A DNA stretch of 64,000 bases from Sinotaia quadrata (Eukaryota; Mollusca; Gastropoda; Architaenioglossa; Viviparidae). Both the position numbers and the translations under genes were made by a program. Position 1 is the stretch's first letter; each line of letters begins with the position of its first letter. Shown in pieces: positions 12,489-25,785 of this stretch. Under the pieces are notes generated by a model, which was not told the origin of the DNA, did not search any database, and saw only the letters and a program-made list of their open reading frames with translations. The stretch lies in NCBI GenBank assembly GCA_028829895.1, contig CM054180.1, forward strand, positions 105,358,135 to 105,422,134, written 5' to 3'.

Positions 12489-15400
12489 TTTTTAACATTT
12501 GGTTATCCCCAATGATATATTTCAAGCTTCTGTATGTAACTGTCATTTGTTCTCACTAAAATTGATCACTACACCTTCAAAGGATTTAATCCCGTCACCA
12601 GTAGCCTCATGTCTTTAAAACAGTCAAGTTAAATAGTTATGTTTAATCTTTTTTTTTTTAGCATGCTTATTTGTATCCTTGGTTCATATGTGAATTAAAT
12701 ATAACAGGCTTGTTACTGGTTTTAACTTTGCAAAGATTTCTTGTGTAGCCATCATCATTATTTTCATCAGAGACTTATATATATATATATAAGAAAAAAC
12801 GTTATATTTTTAGAACTGTACCTTTCTTCTAACTCTTGCTATATATAATATAAAAGAATAAAATGCTACTGTTGTATTTGTTAGGAATTAGACTGCATGA
12901 TTAAATTTCAATAGGGAGATGTTTTAGGGTACCTGCTCGATATGATTTGTAATAGTGTATTAGTAATTAAATTACATGTAATTACAAATTAGACAAATCA
13001 CTAATGTCATGGCCTTTTATCTCAAAACAGCTTGCCATGAGGGGCAGTCCCGGGCCAATGGGAATGTCTGGTCTGCCTGGCCGTGTTGTAAGCACCCATT
13101 ATTTTCTCTCTCTTCCTTTCTATTTCATGGACATGTTTATTCCTTAATCCTTTTCTCCTCCTTCTATCATTCCTTTGGTCATTGTTTTGTATATCTTTAA
13201 CAGGTATTATATTATTTTTTTTCCTTGCTTTTAGAAGCAATGAATACTAATAGATAGATGGTACACTGATTTAGTTTCTTTGTTCTGTGTTTGTTTCTTT
13301 CCTTAATAAATTGTATATTATTAAACCACATTTTTTTTCTCTCCCCTCTTTTATGTTTCATAGAAGGTGCCTTTCAACAAAGAATGTTTCCTCTTATTTA
13401 TTTTTTTATATGCACACCACTGTCATAGTCCACTGGATGATTGGGACAATTTCACCTTCATTTTGAAACAATAAAATTAAATGTAATAAGGATAAAAACT
13501 GAAGCAAAAGCTTCTTGGAAAATTGGTGATGCAAGTAAGTAATTAAGCCATTGACTAGTGATACTGAGCTTGTCATCGTCCCAGGAAACATGTCGACCAT
13601 AAGTTAGTGATGCATATTGCCACCAAAGGAAATTATCTCATACTGCACCAGAAAGAAGTTGAAATGAGAACTAGCCAGAAATGATTCATATTGATTTCAG
13701 TGGCTGCAATCTTTAAGATTAAGATTAGCAGAGAACAGAATGGAATGGAGAAAAATGGTTATAAGGTCATCAGTGGTACCCCAATGGTCGACAAAACTAA
13801 GGGATAGATAGATAGATAGAAACTTTAAGAGATTAAGTGTGAGAAGGTTTAGTGTCAAAAGATTTACAAAGACCAGGCATAAACATAACCATTTCAAATT
13901 TACTACTCTATGAACAATATGACATAGACTTATCACATAACCATATTTGATGTTGTGAACCAAGTGACATTGCAAACTTTATTTGTGATAATATGCCTAA
14001 AAGTGAAGACATATCTTTAGCTTGCTACTGATAAGAATACAAATAAGTGTTAGAGCATAAACTAAAATAAAAAAGATGGTAAGAATAAAGGAATTCAAAT
14101 TCATCAGGTCACAAGCACTACAAGAGTGTTCAAAATTTTGGAACAGAATACATTTGAGATTTAGATGCAATAATGAACAAGTTTGAGATTCAAATCTAGG
14201 AGAAGACAAACCAGCTCGAATCTAGAAGACAAACCAGCTCAAATCTAAAAATAGAAAATATAACATTTAATATCTTCTGAGTTGTGTATAGTCCAATTAA
14301 GGAAGGTATACTCCTGAAACTAAAACTGACACAATACTTATGTTTCATTGTTTTTCATTGTTTTCACCCTTTCACCAAGGCACACTCATTTTCTCTTGAT
14401 AGGGTCCAGCTGGCCCTCCTGGAATAAAAGGAGATTCAGGCAACACAGGTGAGCAGGTAAGTCATTAGTTAATAGACTTGAGTAAAAGTCTTTTTTTCAC
14501 TTCTGTCACTAGTATAACTGAGATATTTTACTATTGTATTAATTCATAGAAACAACGAAAAAGATTTCCATGTAATCTATCATTGAATTATTTTGCTATT
14601 TTTTTTTTTTTTTTGGGGGGGGGAAGCACAAAATGGTTACTATTATAAGACAATGCATATTATTTATTAAAATGCTATGCAAACAACCTGCATGCTGCAA
14701 TAGCAAAAGAAAGCATGTAGAGCAAATCAGGTTGGTCTCTTAAAGAGAATTAATTACAAAATGAGTCCTCCTTCTCTCTGTTTCAGATCAGGTTTCTATT
14801 ATAAATTTCTTATACTGAATCTTATAAATGGTATAATTGTATTATAAATTTCTTATACTGAATCTTATAAATGGTAAAATTGTATTATAAATTTCTTATA
14901 CTGAATCTTATAAATGGTATAATTGTATTATAAATTTCTTATACTGAATCTTATAAATGGGTAAAATTGTATTATAAATTTCTTATACTGAATCTTATAA
15001 ATGGTATAATTGTATTATAAATTTCTTATACTGAATCTTATAAATGGTAAAATTGTATTATAAATTTCTTATACTGAATCTTATAAATGGTAAAATTGTA
15101 TTATAAATTTCTTATACTTGAATTTTATATATGGTAGAATTGTATTACACCAATCAATATACCATGCTAATTTTCAGTTGAGATATTATATTTGACACAT
15201 ACGCATATCCTCTCTCTTTCATGCACATCACAGAATCATTATCTCATATTTATTATCAGTCAAAGTGATACACTGAACATGTAACCCTCTGCCTTAATTG
15301 TTACATAATAGTTACAATTTTTCCTATCCTCTTTTGTGGGAAACTTAGTGAGAGGTATAGGCACTAGCCTCACATGTGGAAGATCATGGGTTTGAGCCCA

Positions 15401-15513
15401 GCCTTGGTCATTGGGATTGTCCATAGCCGATCTTCACCCATACCCTAGTTCAGGAATGTTGAACTTACTGCCATAATTTTTCAGCACTTCCTTCAAGAAT
15501 TATCAAAAATATG

Positions 15514-15598
<85 letters not shown>

Positions 15599-15642
15599 AT
15601 GTCATATTTACTACCACCACCATTATCATCACCACCACCACC

Positions 15643-15673
<31 letters not shown>

Positions 15674-15723
15674 ATGTCATATTTACTACCACCACTACTA
15701 CCACCATTATCATCACCACCACC

Positions 15724-15774
<51 letters not shown>

Positions 15775-15938
15775 TGTCATATTTACTACCACCACTACTA
15801 CCACCATTATCATCACCACCACCACCACCATCACCATCATCATCATCATCAATATCATATTTACTACCACCACTACTACTACCATTATCATCACCACCAC
15901 CACCACCATCACCATCACCATCATCATCATCATCATCA

Positions 15939-15969
<31 letters not shown>

Positions 15970-18900
15970 TATTATCATCGCAAATATAAACATGATGATA
16001 TTAATTTTATTCATTTGTATTTTCTCAAAGAGGCTTCTATTTAATGAGAGCATTTTAACATTCGCCCAGTTGTAATACTTCATTTACACATAGATATTGT
16101 TAAGACAGTTTGAGAAAACTCAAGCCTGATGGTTATAAAAAAATTTAAATGTTTGTTTTCAGGGTCCTATGGGGCCAATTGGTATGCCAGGAGCACCAGG
16201 GCCCATTGGGAAAAGGGTAAGTTTAAGGAAAAAGAAAAATCTGTAAACTTTTAACATTGGTACTTAAATAAATAAATAATTTTAAATTAAAAGCTTGCTT
16301 GATTTAATTTCTTTATTCATGTTCAGGTTTAAATACATTTTTACAAGAAACTTTCAGAAATTAGTGTGGAAAACAATAATATTCAGATACTGGAATGAGA
16401 GTTTGAGGTTGAAAAGTATGCATTGATACAATTAATTAAATATTTGCATCTTACAGTAAAAAATAAGTAATAGTACCGTTTAATGATATTTAATTTTTAA
16501 AATGGTTATTTGAGAAATAAAGACATAAAAAGCATGATATGATTATTTGACAGGGTCGCCCAGGTCATGATGGTGAGAGAGGTCTGATGGGTCCACCTGG
16601 TGATAAGGTAAGTTGCTTGAACATCATATAGTGTGTGATAAGTTGATATATTATGTAATATTTTTTTTGTACATTGTATAATAAGTTCATGTATTGTGTA
16701 ATAAGGTTTTGTTTTGTGTATTGATTAATAAGTTCATGTATTGTATAATAAATTTTTTTGGTACACTTTTATAATAAATTCATTTACTGTGTAATAAATA
16801 TTTTTGTACATTGTATAATAAGTTCATGTATTGTGTAATAAGATTTTGTTTTGTTAATTGTAGAATTGTAAATAAAGATTATATTATGTAATAAGAATTT
16901 TATATTGCTTATTGTATTTTAAGATGATGTATTGAGTAATAAAATCCATTATTCATAATTATGTCTTGTTTCATGATAGAATAATACCTTATATTATGTT
17001 AAAATATTTTGTAATAATCTAATAAATAATTTTTGATAATTATATATTTTAGTGCAAAATGAAGATAAAATTTGGGAGTATCATATTTTAGTAAGAATCA
17101 ACAATAGTTGAGGAAAACGTTATATATTTATTAAACTAATAATAATTTCTTGTGTTATTAATTTTACCTAGTAAATTTAAACTTATGAATTTTATTTATC
17201 TTCAAAGCTAAATAAAACAGAAAGAGTAGGTTAAGATTTTAATATTTATATCTGATATATATTTCAATAAGTTGTCAGGACAACATTTTTATCAAATTTA
17301 ATTATTTGGAGCATATTGCTTGACTTGCTCATTAACACACAGTTTTTATTCTTGGTTTATCTTGACTTGTTGAAGCATTTAGAGTTGTCTTTGCCTGGCA
17401 TAACTTGTAATTTGTGTTTTCATTTGTTTCAAGGGTCTGTCTGGATTCCCAGGTATGCCTGGAATTCCTGGAGAGAAAGGAGAAAGGGTGAGTGCAAAGT
17501 TGTGTTGACAATTCTGCATCAGCTTATTTCTGACACATGTCAAAGAATGCCTCGATAAGGTTTCACAGCACTGTTTGTGTATTATGTGTCAGCAAAAATG
17601 TGTATTCTGAAATTGTGCTCTCACTGATAGATTTCCACTTGAACTTGTCCATATGTGTCCAGCACGTGTGTGTGTTTATCCTTACAGTTCCAATTATTTA
17701 TTCTAATTTTTGTTTGTGTCTTAATTCTCAGACCTATTCTGTTAATTAAGGACAGTAATCAACCAGCACTTGAAATAAAGATTAAGTAGAATCTAATTAA
17801 GTAAATTAGTAAATTAGCCAACCAACCAATTTCCAGTCAATCAAACAGATAATGACTTGAGGATAAATATCATTTACACCTGTTTTAAGAACTGGAAATA
17901 TTTAAATGGCTTCGTGCTTTCCATCAACAGTCCTGTACAATTGAAATTAGTTTCATTCACTTTCAGAAATTTCATTTTCACTAGCTGACACTTCTTCTTT
18001 TCTTCCTCCTCTGTTTACAGTCAAACATGATCATACAGGTATTTTTCTGTCCTGATCTAGTGGGCATGTCCACCTGTTTACAATCACTTTTGAACTGTCA
18101 CTTGAAAGGCTTATCAAACAACTGTTGTTGACATTACTTTGCATGCCCTTTCCTACGGCTTCATGTATCTGTGTTTTCATACATTATTTCTCTCCATCCC
18201 AAGAATATGATTGGTGAAACATAATATGTATTTTTTTAAAATTCAACTTATATTTTCAAATAGAGATAATTATTTTTTCTTAATTGTTTCTCTCCATCCC
18301 AAGAATATGATTGGCAAAACATTTAATATGTATTTTTTTAAAAGTCACCATATATTTTTAAATAGAGGTAATTAGTTTTCTTAATATTATTGCTTATTAC
18401 ATTTCTGTATGCATTCTTTCATTATCCATCAATTTTGTTATAGTTTTATTACATGTACTCTGTACTACATACATGTTTGTGCTTGAGTGTCCACTGATTG
18501 ATTTCTGTTTAATGTCTACTTTCAGTGTTCTATAATATCTCAATTGTGATTAGTGAGTTCTTGCTCTTCGTCATCCTCTAATTCACTTGTTTTCTGATTT
18601 ACATCCTTTACAGGGTAATCCAGGAGTCCCTGGTGAGCTTGGTCCTGTGGGTACAGATGGTGAGACAGTGAGTATATTTAATTACTAGAGGAGAAAAAAG
18701 CTCCCCTTTGTAAATAACCTTATATTTGTTTGCTTTCATTAAATTAGTTTAATGCATTCATTCATATATTTAGTACGGTCCTTATGGTCTTGAATTTGTG
18801 TTCATTAGTTACATCACTTATTAATTTTATTAAAGTTAAAGTTCATGTGCACCTGAGTATTACAAATGGTAATAAGTGAACTAACTAGGCTTGCCTTGCA

Positions 18901-21282
18901 TTTGTAAGCAAAGTGTATAGGTATATTTTTAACTCATTATTTCTTTCCATAGGGAGATCCTGGTGAACCAGGCCCTCCTGGTCCTGCTGGAGATATTGTA
19001 AGTAAACGTCACGTGAAGTGACCCTTTTTCTTTCAATGGTAAAGTTAATCCCTTCGCTTTAATAATAAAGTTAATTATTTTTTAATTAAAAGTCAAAATA
19101 AACCTTCATTTTAATAGTGAAATTAACCATTTTTATTCTGAAAGTGAAATTAACCTTTAATTTTAATATTGAAATTAACCATTCTTCTAAGAATGAAATT
19201 AGCCATTTAATTTTAAAGTGAAATTAATCATTTTTATTCTATTTTCAAATGTAATCCTTCATAAGAAATGTATATTTTGTATTCTTAAAGTGAATTAGCC
19301 CTTTCTTGGGATTTAACCCTTTAGGTTATAATAGTGAAATTATTAATTTTGGTTTTAATTGTAAAATTAACCCTTTTGTTCCTTTGTTTTAATGGTAGAA
19401 TTAGCCCAGTTTATTTTAACAGTAAAATTAACTCTTGTTTACTTAAATATTATAAATTAAGTCTTTTGTTTTAATATAGACCATAGATCTCTTCTTTTAA
19501 TATAGTAATGATAAAATTAGTAGTTTTCTTTATATAGCTGAATTAAATATTTTTCTTCTAACAGTGAAAATAGCCCTTTTTTTTCATTTCATTTTTGAAA
19601 ATAACGTTTCTATTCTAACAGGTAAAGAAGACTGATTGTAAGTTACTAACACATCTCAAACAGACTAGTGTTATAACAGTGCTTATTGTTAATAACAACT
19701 CTGTATTGTTAATTACACAGTAGTTTTGATATACTCTCATCTAATGGCATATTACTGTGATACAAATTGAAATTAAGTGTTAATTTACACACTCTTGTTG
19801 TGTTGTCTTTATGGGTTACTGTAAAACACAACTGAATATTCAATATCATTATCTTTGCTTTGTTACCAATATCTTTTAGCATTGTGTATTGAGACCAGTA
19901 GTCTGTAGAATATTAACTTTAGTCTTTTTTCACCTAGTTACATAATTAAAGTTATAATTTGAAGATGTGATTCTATTCACCTAACAGATGGTCTTATTTG
20001 TAATATTGTGGCTTATAATGTACATAAAAGTATTATCCTTCCATTCACAAACCATCTTCATTCCCTAATGTTCCTTTAAATTACTAATAAAAATTGTACA
20101 CACAAGTAGAAACCATACACTTAAAATTATAAATATTTATCTCCATTCACTGTAACAGGGTCCACGTGGTTTCCAAGGTAGCCGAGGACGTCCAGGTCCT
20201 GCTGGGCCACCCGTGAGTTTGTTGTGTTTTTCCTTTGTCTTATTCCTTGTTCTTGCACTCTTTCTTTTTCTTTCCTATCAATCAATCAGATTGTTTATCT
20301 GCATTTACTGCACTTCTTTTTCTTTCTTATCAACCTATCAGTTTGTTCATCTGCATTTACTGCAGTTCTTTTTCTTCCTATCAGCCTATCAGTTTGTTTC
20401 TCTGCATTTACTACACTTCTTTTTTGTATCAGTAGTTTTTTGTAAAAACAAGACAGCGTTTGTGTATGTTTAACATTTTATGAAACATGCTCCACTGAAT
20501 GTGTCTTGTGTCACAGCTGACACACTTGAAAAGTATCATTGCTTATTCAGGCTTCACATTATTGTGTCAATCTATTTTACTTGTGTGTTTCTTTTTTATT
20601 TGTTGTATATTTTGCAGTTGAGTAGTATATGGTCTGTTTTGCTTTGTTATTTGCTGTGTTGTATGTGTGGATAAGAGATTTTGTAATAACAAATTTTCAG
20701 TGAAGTCTTTGCCAACATCATCATCATCAATAAAATATTTTGATGTGTTGATTTGTGTAGATAGATAGTGAGGATTAGAGGTAGTATGATATAGAAGTTA
20801 GTTAGATTTTTAAAATGCAGCTTAGAAAGAATATAATACCCTTATTGTTTGTTAAATATGTGTGAATACATCTGATACAGTTAAAAATATGTACATTATA
20901 AATACATCCCCTTTTCTGTGCTTTGGCTGTATAAATTTGTATAAATCAATTATTCACTGTTATTTGATAAGTTTCTAGCCAACATTGTTTTAAAGGAATA
21001 TTTTTAAGATCCTTTCTAATTAATTGTTTTGTTTCTTAATGTTTGCTGATAAGTGTTTTGGAACAGGTTTCAAACAAATTATTAAATATTTTTATATTGG
21101 GCCTCTATTACTAATAATACATTATAATTCATTTCAGGGCCAGCCAGGCTCAGAGGGACCTCTGGGTCCCAAGGGAAACCAGGTAAAAGAGAGAAAAGAA
21201 AATTTTTCAATCATTCTTTGTCCAGTGTGAAATAGATGATGTGTTGTTAGTGGCTGTAAAAATTATAATATGGAGCATTCAT

Positions 21283-21326
<44 letters not shown>

Positions 21327-24300
21327 ATCTTTTGACTAATATGTTAATTATATCAATATAATTTGATTGTCATTGTCATTTAAACAAATTTGCTAAATAA
21401 TGACAATATGTTTTTTAAGTTAATAAGTTAATTTTAGTTCATGGGATGAAAATGCTCATGTTTTTCTGACATAATCGGATTACATACAAGCATGAGAATT
21501 AAAAAATATTTTTAAAAATATTAAACTAATTAAATGAATTACCAAAAATATTCCAAAATATTCACAATACTTATCTGTTGGATTATGCTATAAATGGGAA
21601 CAAATTCAAACACTTTAAATTCAAACACTTTCACTTCACCACAAGGAAATGTAAAGATAAAAATCAGCAAAAGTACCCACCAAGACTTTCAAGTCCTCTT
21701 CATAGACAGGCCTGGCTCTAGGGTCTGCAGAACCCAAGGCAGTTTGCTCTGTGGGGCCCTGGCATGTTTGGCAGGAAACAGTCAGTTCCTCCTCTCTCCC
21801 CCCAGCACAGAGTCCCCAAAGCTTGGAGCCCAAGTATGTTGCCTTGCTTTCTTGCTCTAAGACCAGGCCTTTTCTGTGGAAATACTATATTACTGAAACT
21901 ATTATTGATACATACAGTCTATAGAGGAGTAGTGTAAGAAAGTGGCACTTTCCCTATTTTTCAGGGTCCAGTTGGAGCCCCAGGAGCCCCAGGACAAAAT
22001 GGACCTCCAGGGCAAATGGTGAGATGCTTTTGTATCTGTGAGGGTTGGTATTTTTTAAAGAGACAATTTGGGATTCTTTATGATAATTCTATCATATTAA
22101 ATGCACACTGTTTCCCACTTCACTCCATCCTCCCCAAATTTATAACAGTATAAGGAGAAGTCATTTGCATGCCCAATGCACTTCCTCTTGTAATTTGTTT
22201 TCTGATGAGTTATAAATTATTACTTTACACCAGTTTACACCTGTACTGTAGCAAGAATATTGACCCACATCAGCCAGTTCTCATTGTCTAGTGGCCCTTT
22301 AATTTAGAAATATATTTTTGGGGGTCATTCGATGCTGCTCAGGTTTCTGTTACAACTGTAGGTCAGAGTACCAAAGGAATACTGGTAAAGAACTACAAAC
22401 TTGAGATGTATGGGTTAGAATACTAAGAAGTACTGGTAAAGCAAAAGAAAACTTTTGATGATTTCAGCTCATTGGTTTCAAACAAATGTCAAGTTCTGTT
22501 ATACACAGACTATATTATTAACACCTAATTTATCTGTGCAGGGACCCCCTGGCCCAGTTGGACCACTTGGCCCACCTGGCATCTCAGGATCCACTGGAAA
22601 ACCTGGCCTACCTGGACTTCCTGGTTCTCTTGGGCCAGCTGTAAGTCAGCATTTCAAATTCTTTTGTTTTCCTTTCTAAAGTTTGAAATGATCAGTTATT
22701 TATTTGATGAATTAAAACTGAGAAAATAATTAAAGGAGATGCTATGGTTATCATTATGACATAATGCCACCCTAGTTATTGGTTATGATTATTATTATTA
22801 TATAATCATCCATAACTAATTACAAGGGATGAGAATCTTAATTTATGTTATTAATAATTATCCACCTGCTTTCCATCAAAACAACAGTTTTGTTTTGATT
22901 TATTGCTGATTTATTGAAGAAGCTATTTTTAATCATCAGCATGCTTTACATCATTTTCTTTCCAGGGTCTGAATGGTGCTCCAGGTGAACCAGGAGCAAA
23001 GGGAGATCAGGTATGTAAAGCAAACTAAATGCTATTCCTTTAAATAGACTGACTGGACAAAAGATTAATCTAAGGGAGATCAGGCTTGTAAAGCAAGCTT
23101 AATGCCATTCCTTTAAATGATTGGACCAAAGATTCATCAAAGGGAGATCAGGCATATAAAGCAAGTTTAATGCCATTCCTTTAAATAGGCTGACTGGAAA
23201 AAAGATTAATCAAAGGGAGATTGGGTGTGTAAAGCAAGGCTTAATGCCATTCTTTTCAATAGACTCACTGGACTAAAGGTTACCTGTTAATGGATGCTCA
23301 TATATTGAATAAAGGATTACTAGAAAATGAATATTCCTGTAGTTGCTGAAGTAAGTTGTTGGTTTTTTTTCAAATACACTATCATGCCAAATAAATAGAA
23401 TAAACAATTTTTATTTTACAAACTTTACTTCTGGTTATTGACATTCAAACTCATCATGATGTCTTGTGCAGCTGAAAGGGAAAGTTCACTTTAGACACTA
23501 AACAAATATCCTAGTGTACTTGTTTTCTTTACAAATTGGGAGAAATGACTGAAGGAAATAAATAGCTTACCTCCCTTTGGTATAAGTTCCAATTTTTTTA
23601 AGGAAGACAGGAAAATAAAGTCATAGCAACATTGCATATTGCCAAGCCATTTAAAAAGAAAATATACAAAAGAATTATGCTCATATTATTTAATAGCAGA
23701 AAGGGAAATAAAATATATGTTGTAACTGTCATGACTTGATGGACATTTATTTCCTGCACTCTTTAGCAAAACATTTTGTAAAGATTTGAACTGTGATTGT
23801 GTAGGGCCCTCCTGGACTACAAGGTACTATTGGCTACCCAGGACCCAGAGGTGTGAAGGTGAGTTGACTCAGCATTAAATTTTGCTTATACATGTATTTA
23901 AGATTCATTCACACCATTAACAACCACTGAGACAACATGTTGCAGCCATCTTACATATAGATGGCTTTTGCATTTGTAACAAAATTGTTATTTAATAATA
24001 ATAATAATGCAATTTTATACAGTTACAGTGATTATTTGTTAAATGTATTTGCATGAAATTTAAGTATGATTCTGAAAACAATTTTCTGCAGATTGTTAAT
24101 TTTGTAATTGACAGGGTGACCAGGGACTACGTGGAGTGATTGGAGACAAAGGTGACAAGGTAGATGCTTGTTTCTTGTTATCAGTAATTCCCATTTATCA
24201 TAAAGTAGTTATCTCCAGTTTGTTGTGCACTGATTACCATGTGAAATATTTTTGTTTTCATATTTAATTTCACATTTTATCCAACTTTTAAAAAATTTTC

Positions 24301-25735
24301 CTGCAATTTTCAATAGCACATTATCAAAAGAGTAATAGCCCTTTACATTAAAACAATTTCTAAGTTTAAAATAATCAAACCACCAGCAATAGACAACTAA
24401 TGACAATTATTCACAAATATATACAGTCATGAAAGATATTTACAAAATGCACATTATATCATTATGTTAGGGTCAATCTGGACGTGATGGTGAACGTGGA
24501 GAAATGGGTTCCAAAGGAGACAAAGGTCTGCGTGGAAACAGAGGTCCTCCTGGCATTGAAGGCATTGATGGAACAAAGGTTTGTGCATTGTTGTTGACAT
24601 TTTATATGTGTAATTATTGTTATTAACGTTATTATATGTGTAATTATTGTTGTTGACGTTATTATATGTGTAATTATTATAAGCATAATTATTGTTATGC
24701 AAAACAAGTTTCTTATGAAGCAAAAAGACAAGAAATTGGAGCAGGTGGCATGGTTAATTGCATGGTCATTGTCAGTCACCATAATATTAATATTATTGTT
24801 TCCTTGTAAAATAGATAGTTTGATATCTTTTGCAGGCTGTTCTATTTTATTTGAGATAAAATTTGTGTATAATTATTTCTATTAGTTTCTGAATTCAAAA
24901 TATTATCTGTGATATGTAATATATACATATATATATGTTTCAACTTTACAAAAATTTGTGCAGGGTGATGATGGTCCCCCTGGTGAGCAAGGTGTGCAGG
25001 GACCTTTTGGTGAAAAGGTATGCATATTATTGTATGTTTTACAGTTTAGATACAAAGGTACGTATACTATTGTATGTTTTACAGTTTAAATACTAAGGTA
25101 CACATACTATTGTATGTTTTACAGTTTAGATACTAAGGTACACATATTATTGTATGTTTTACAGTTTAGATACTAAGGTACACATACTATTGTATGTTTT
25201 ATTGTTTAAATACTAAGGTACACATTCTATTGTATGTTTTACAGTTTAGATACTAAGGTACACATACTATTGTATGTTTTACAGTTTAGATACAAAGGTA
25301 CACAGTCAGTAGTATGTTTTACAGTTTAGATACAAAGGTACATGGTCTTTAGCATTTTTACAGTTCAGATACAAAGGTACACAGTAGGTAGTATTTTTTA
25401 CAGTTTAGATACAAAGATACACATTCAGTAGTATTTTTATAGTTTAGATAGAAAAATTCTTAATGACACATTTTTCTCTTCAAATTTGAGGATATACCAA
25501 AATCAGTATAATATACATTCATGTGTGTGTTGAGGATTTATTTTTTAAAGTTTCCTTTTTACAATTAATGTGTGAATCTTTAGAGACAAAAAGTTTGTTT
25601 CAGTTCTAAAAAAAATCCCAACTGATTGTATATCATACTATTCCAGTTTAGTTTTATTCAGTTGAATGTCTGTATATCACATATCATATACATATATGAA
25701 TGATTATATTTCACTAATTATCCAATTAAATGTTT

Positions 25736-25785
<50 letters not shown>

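Noticed and set aside
12148..12559. Open frames rich in Cys-Val or His-Thr on both strands
   Set aside because: Pure products of CA/GT microsatellites. The same holds at 34027-34281, 39465-39745 and 47097-47306.
15465..16083. Long open frames of poly-Ile, poly-His, poly-Thr, poly-Met and poly-Asp
   Set aside because: All come from ATC/ACC trinucleotide repeats.
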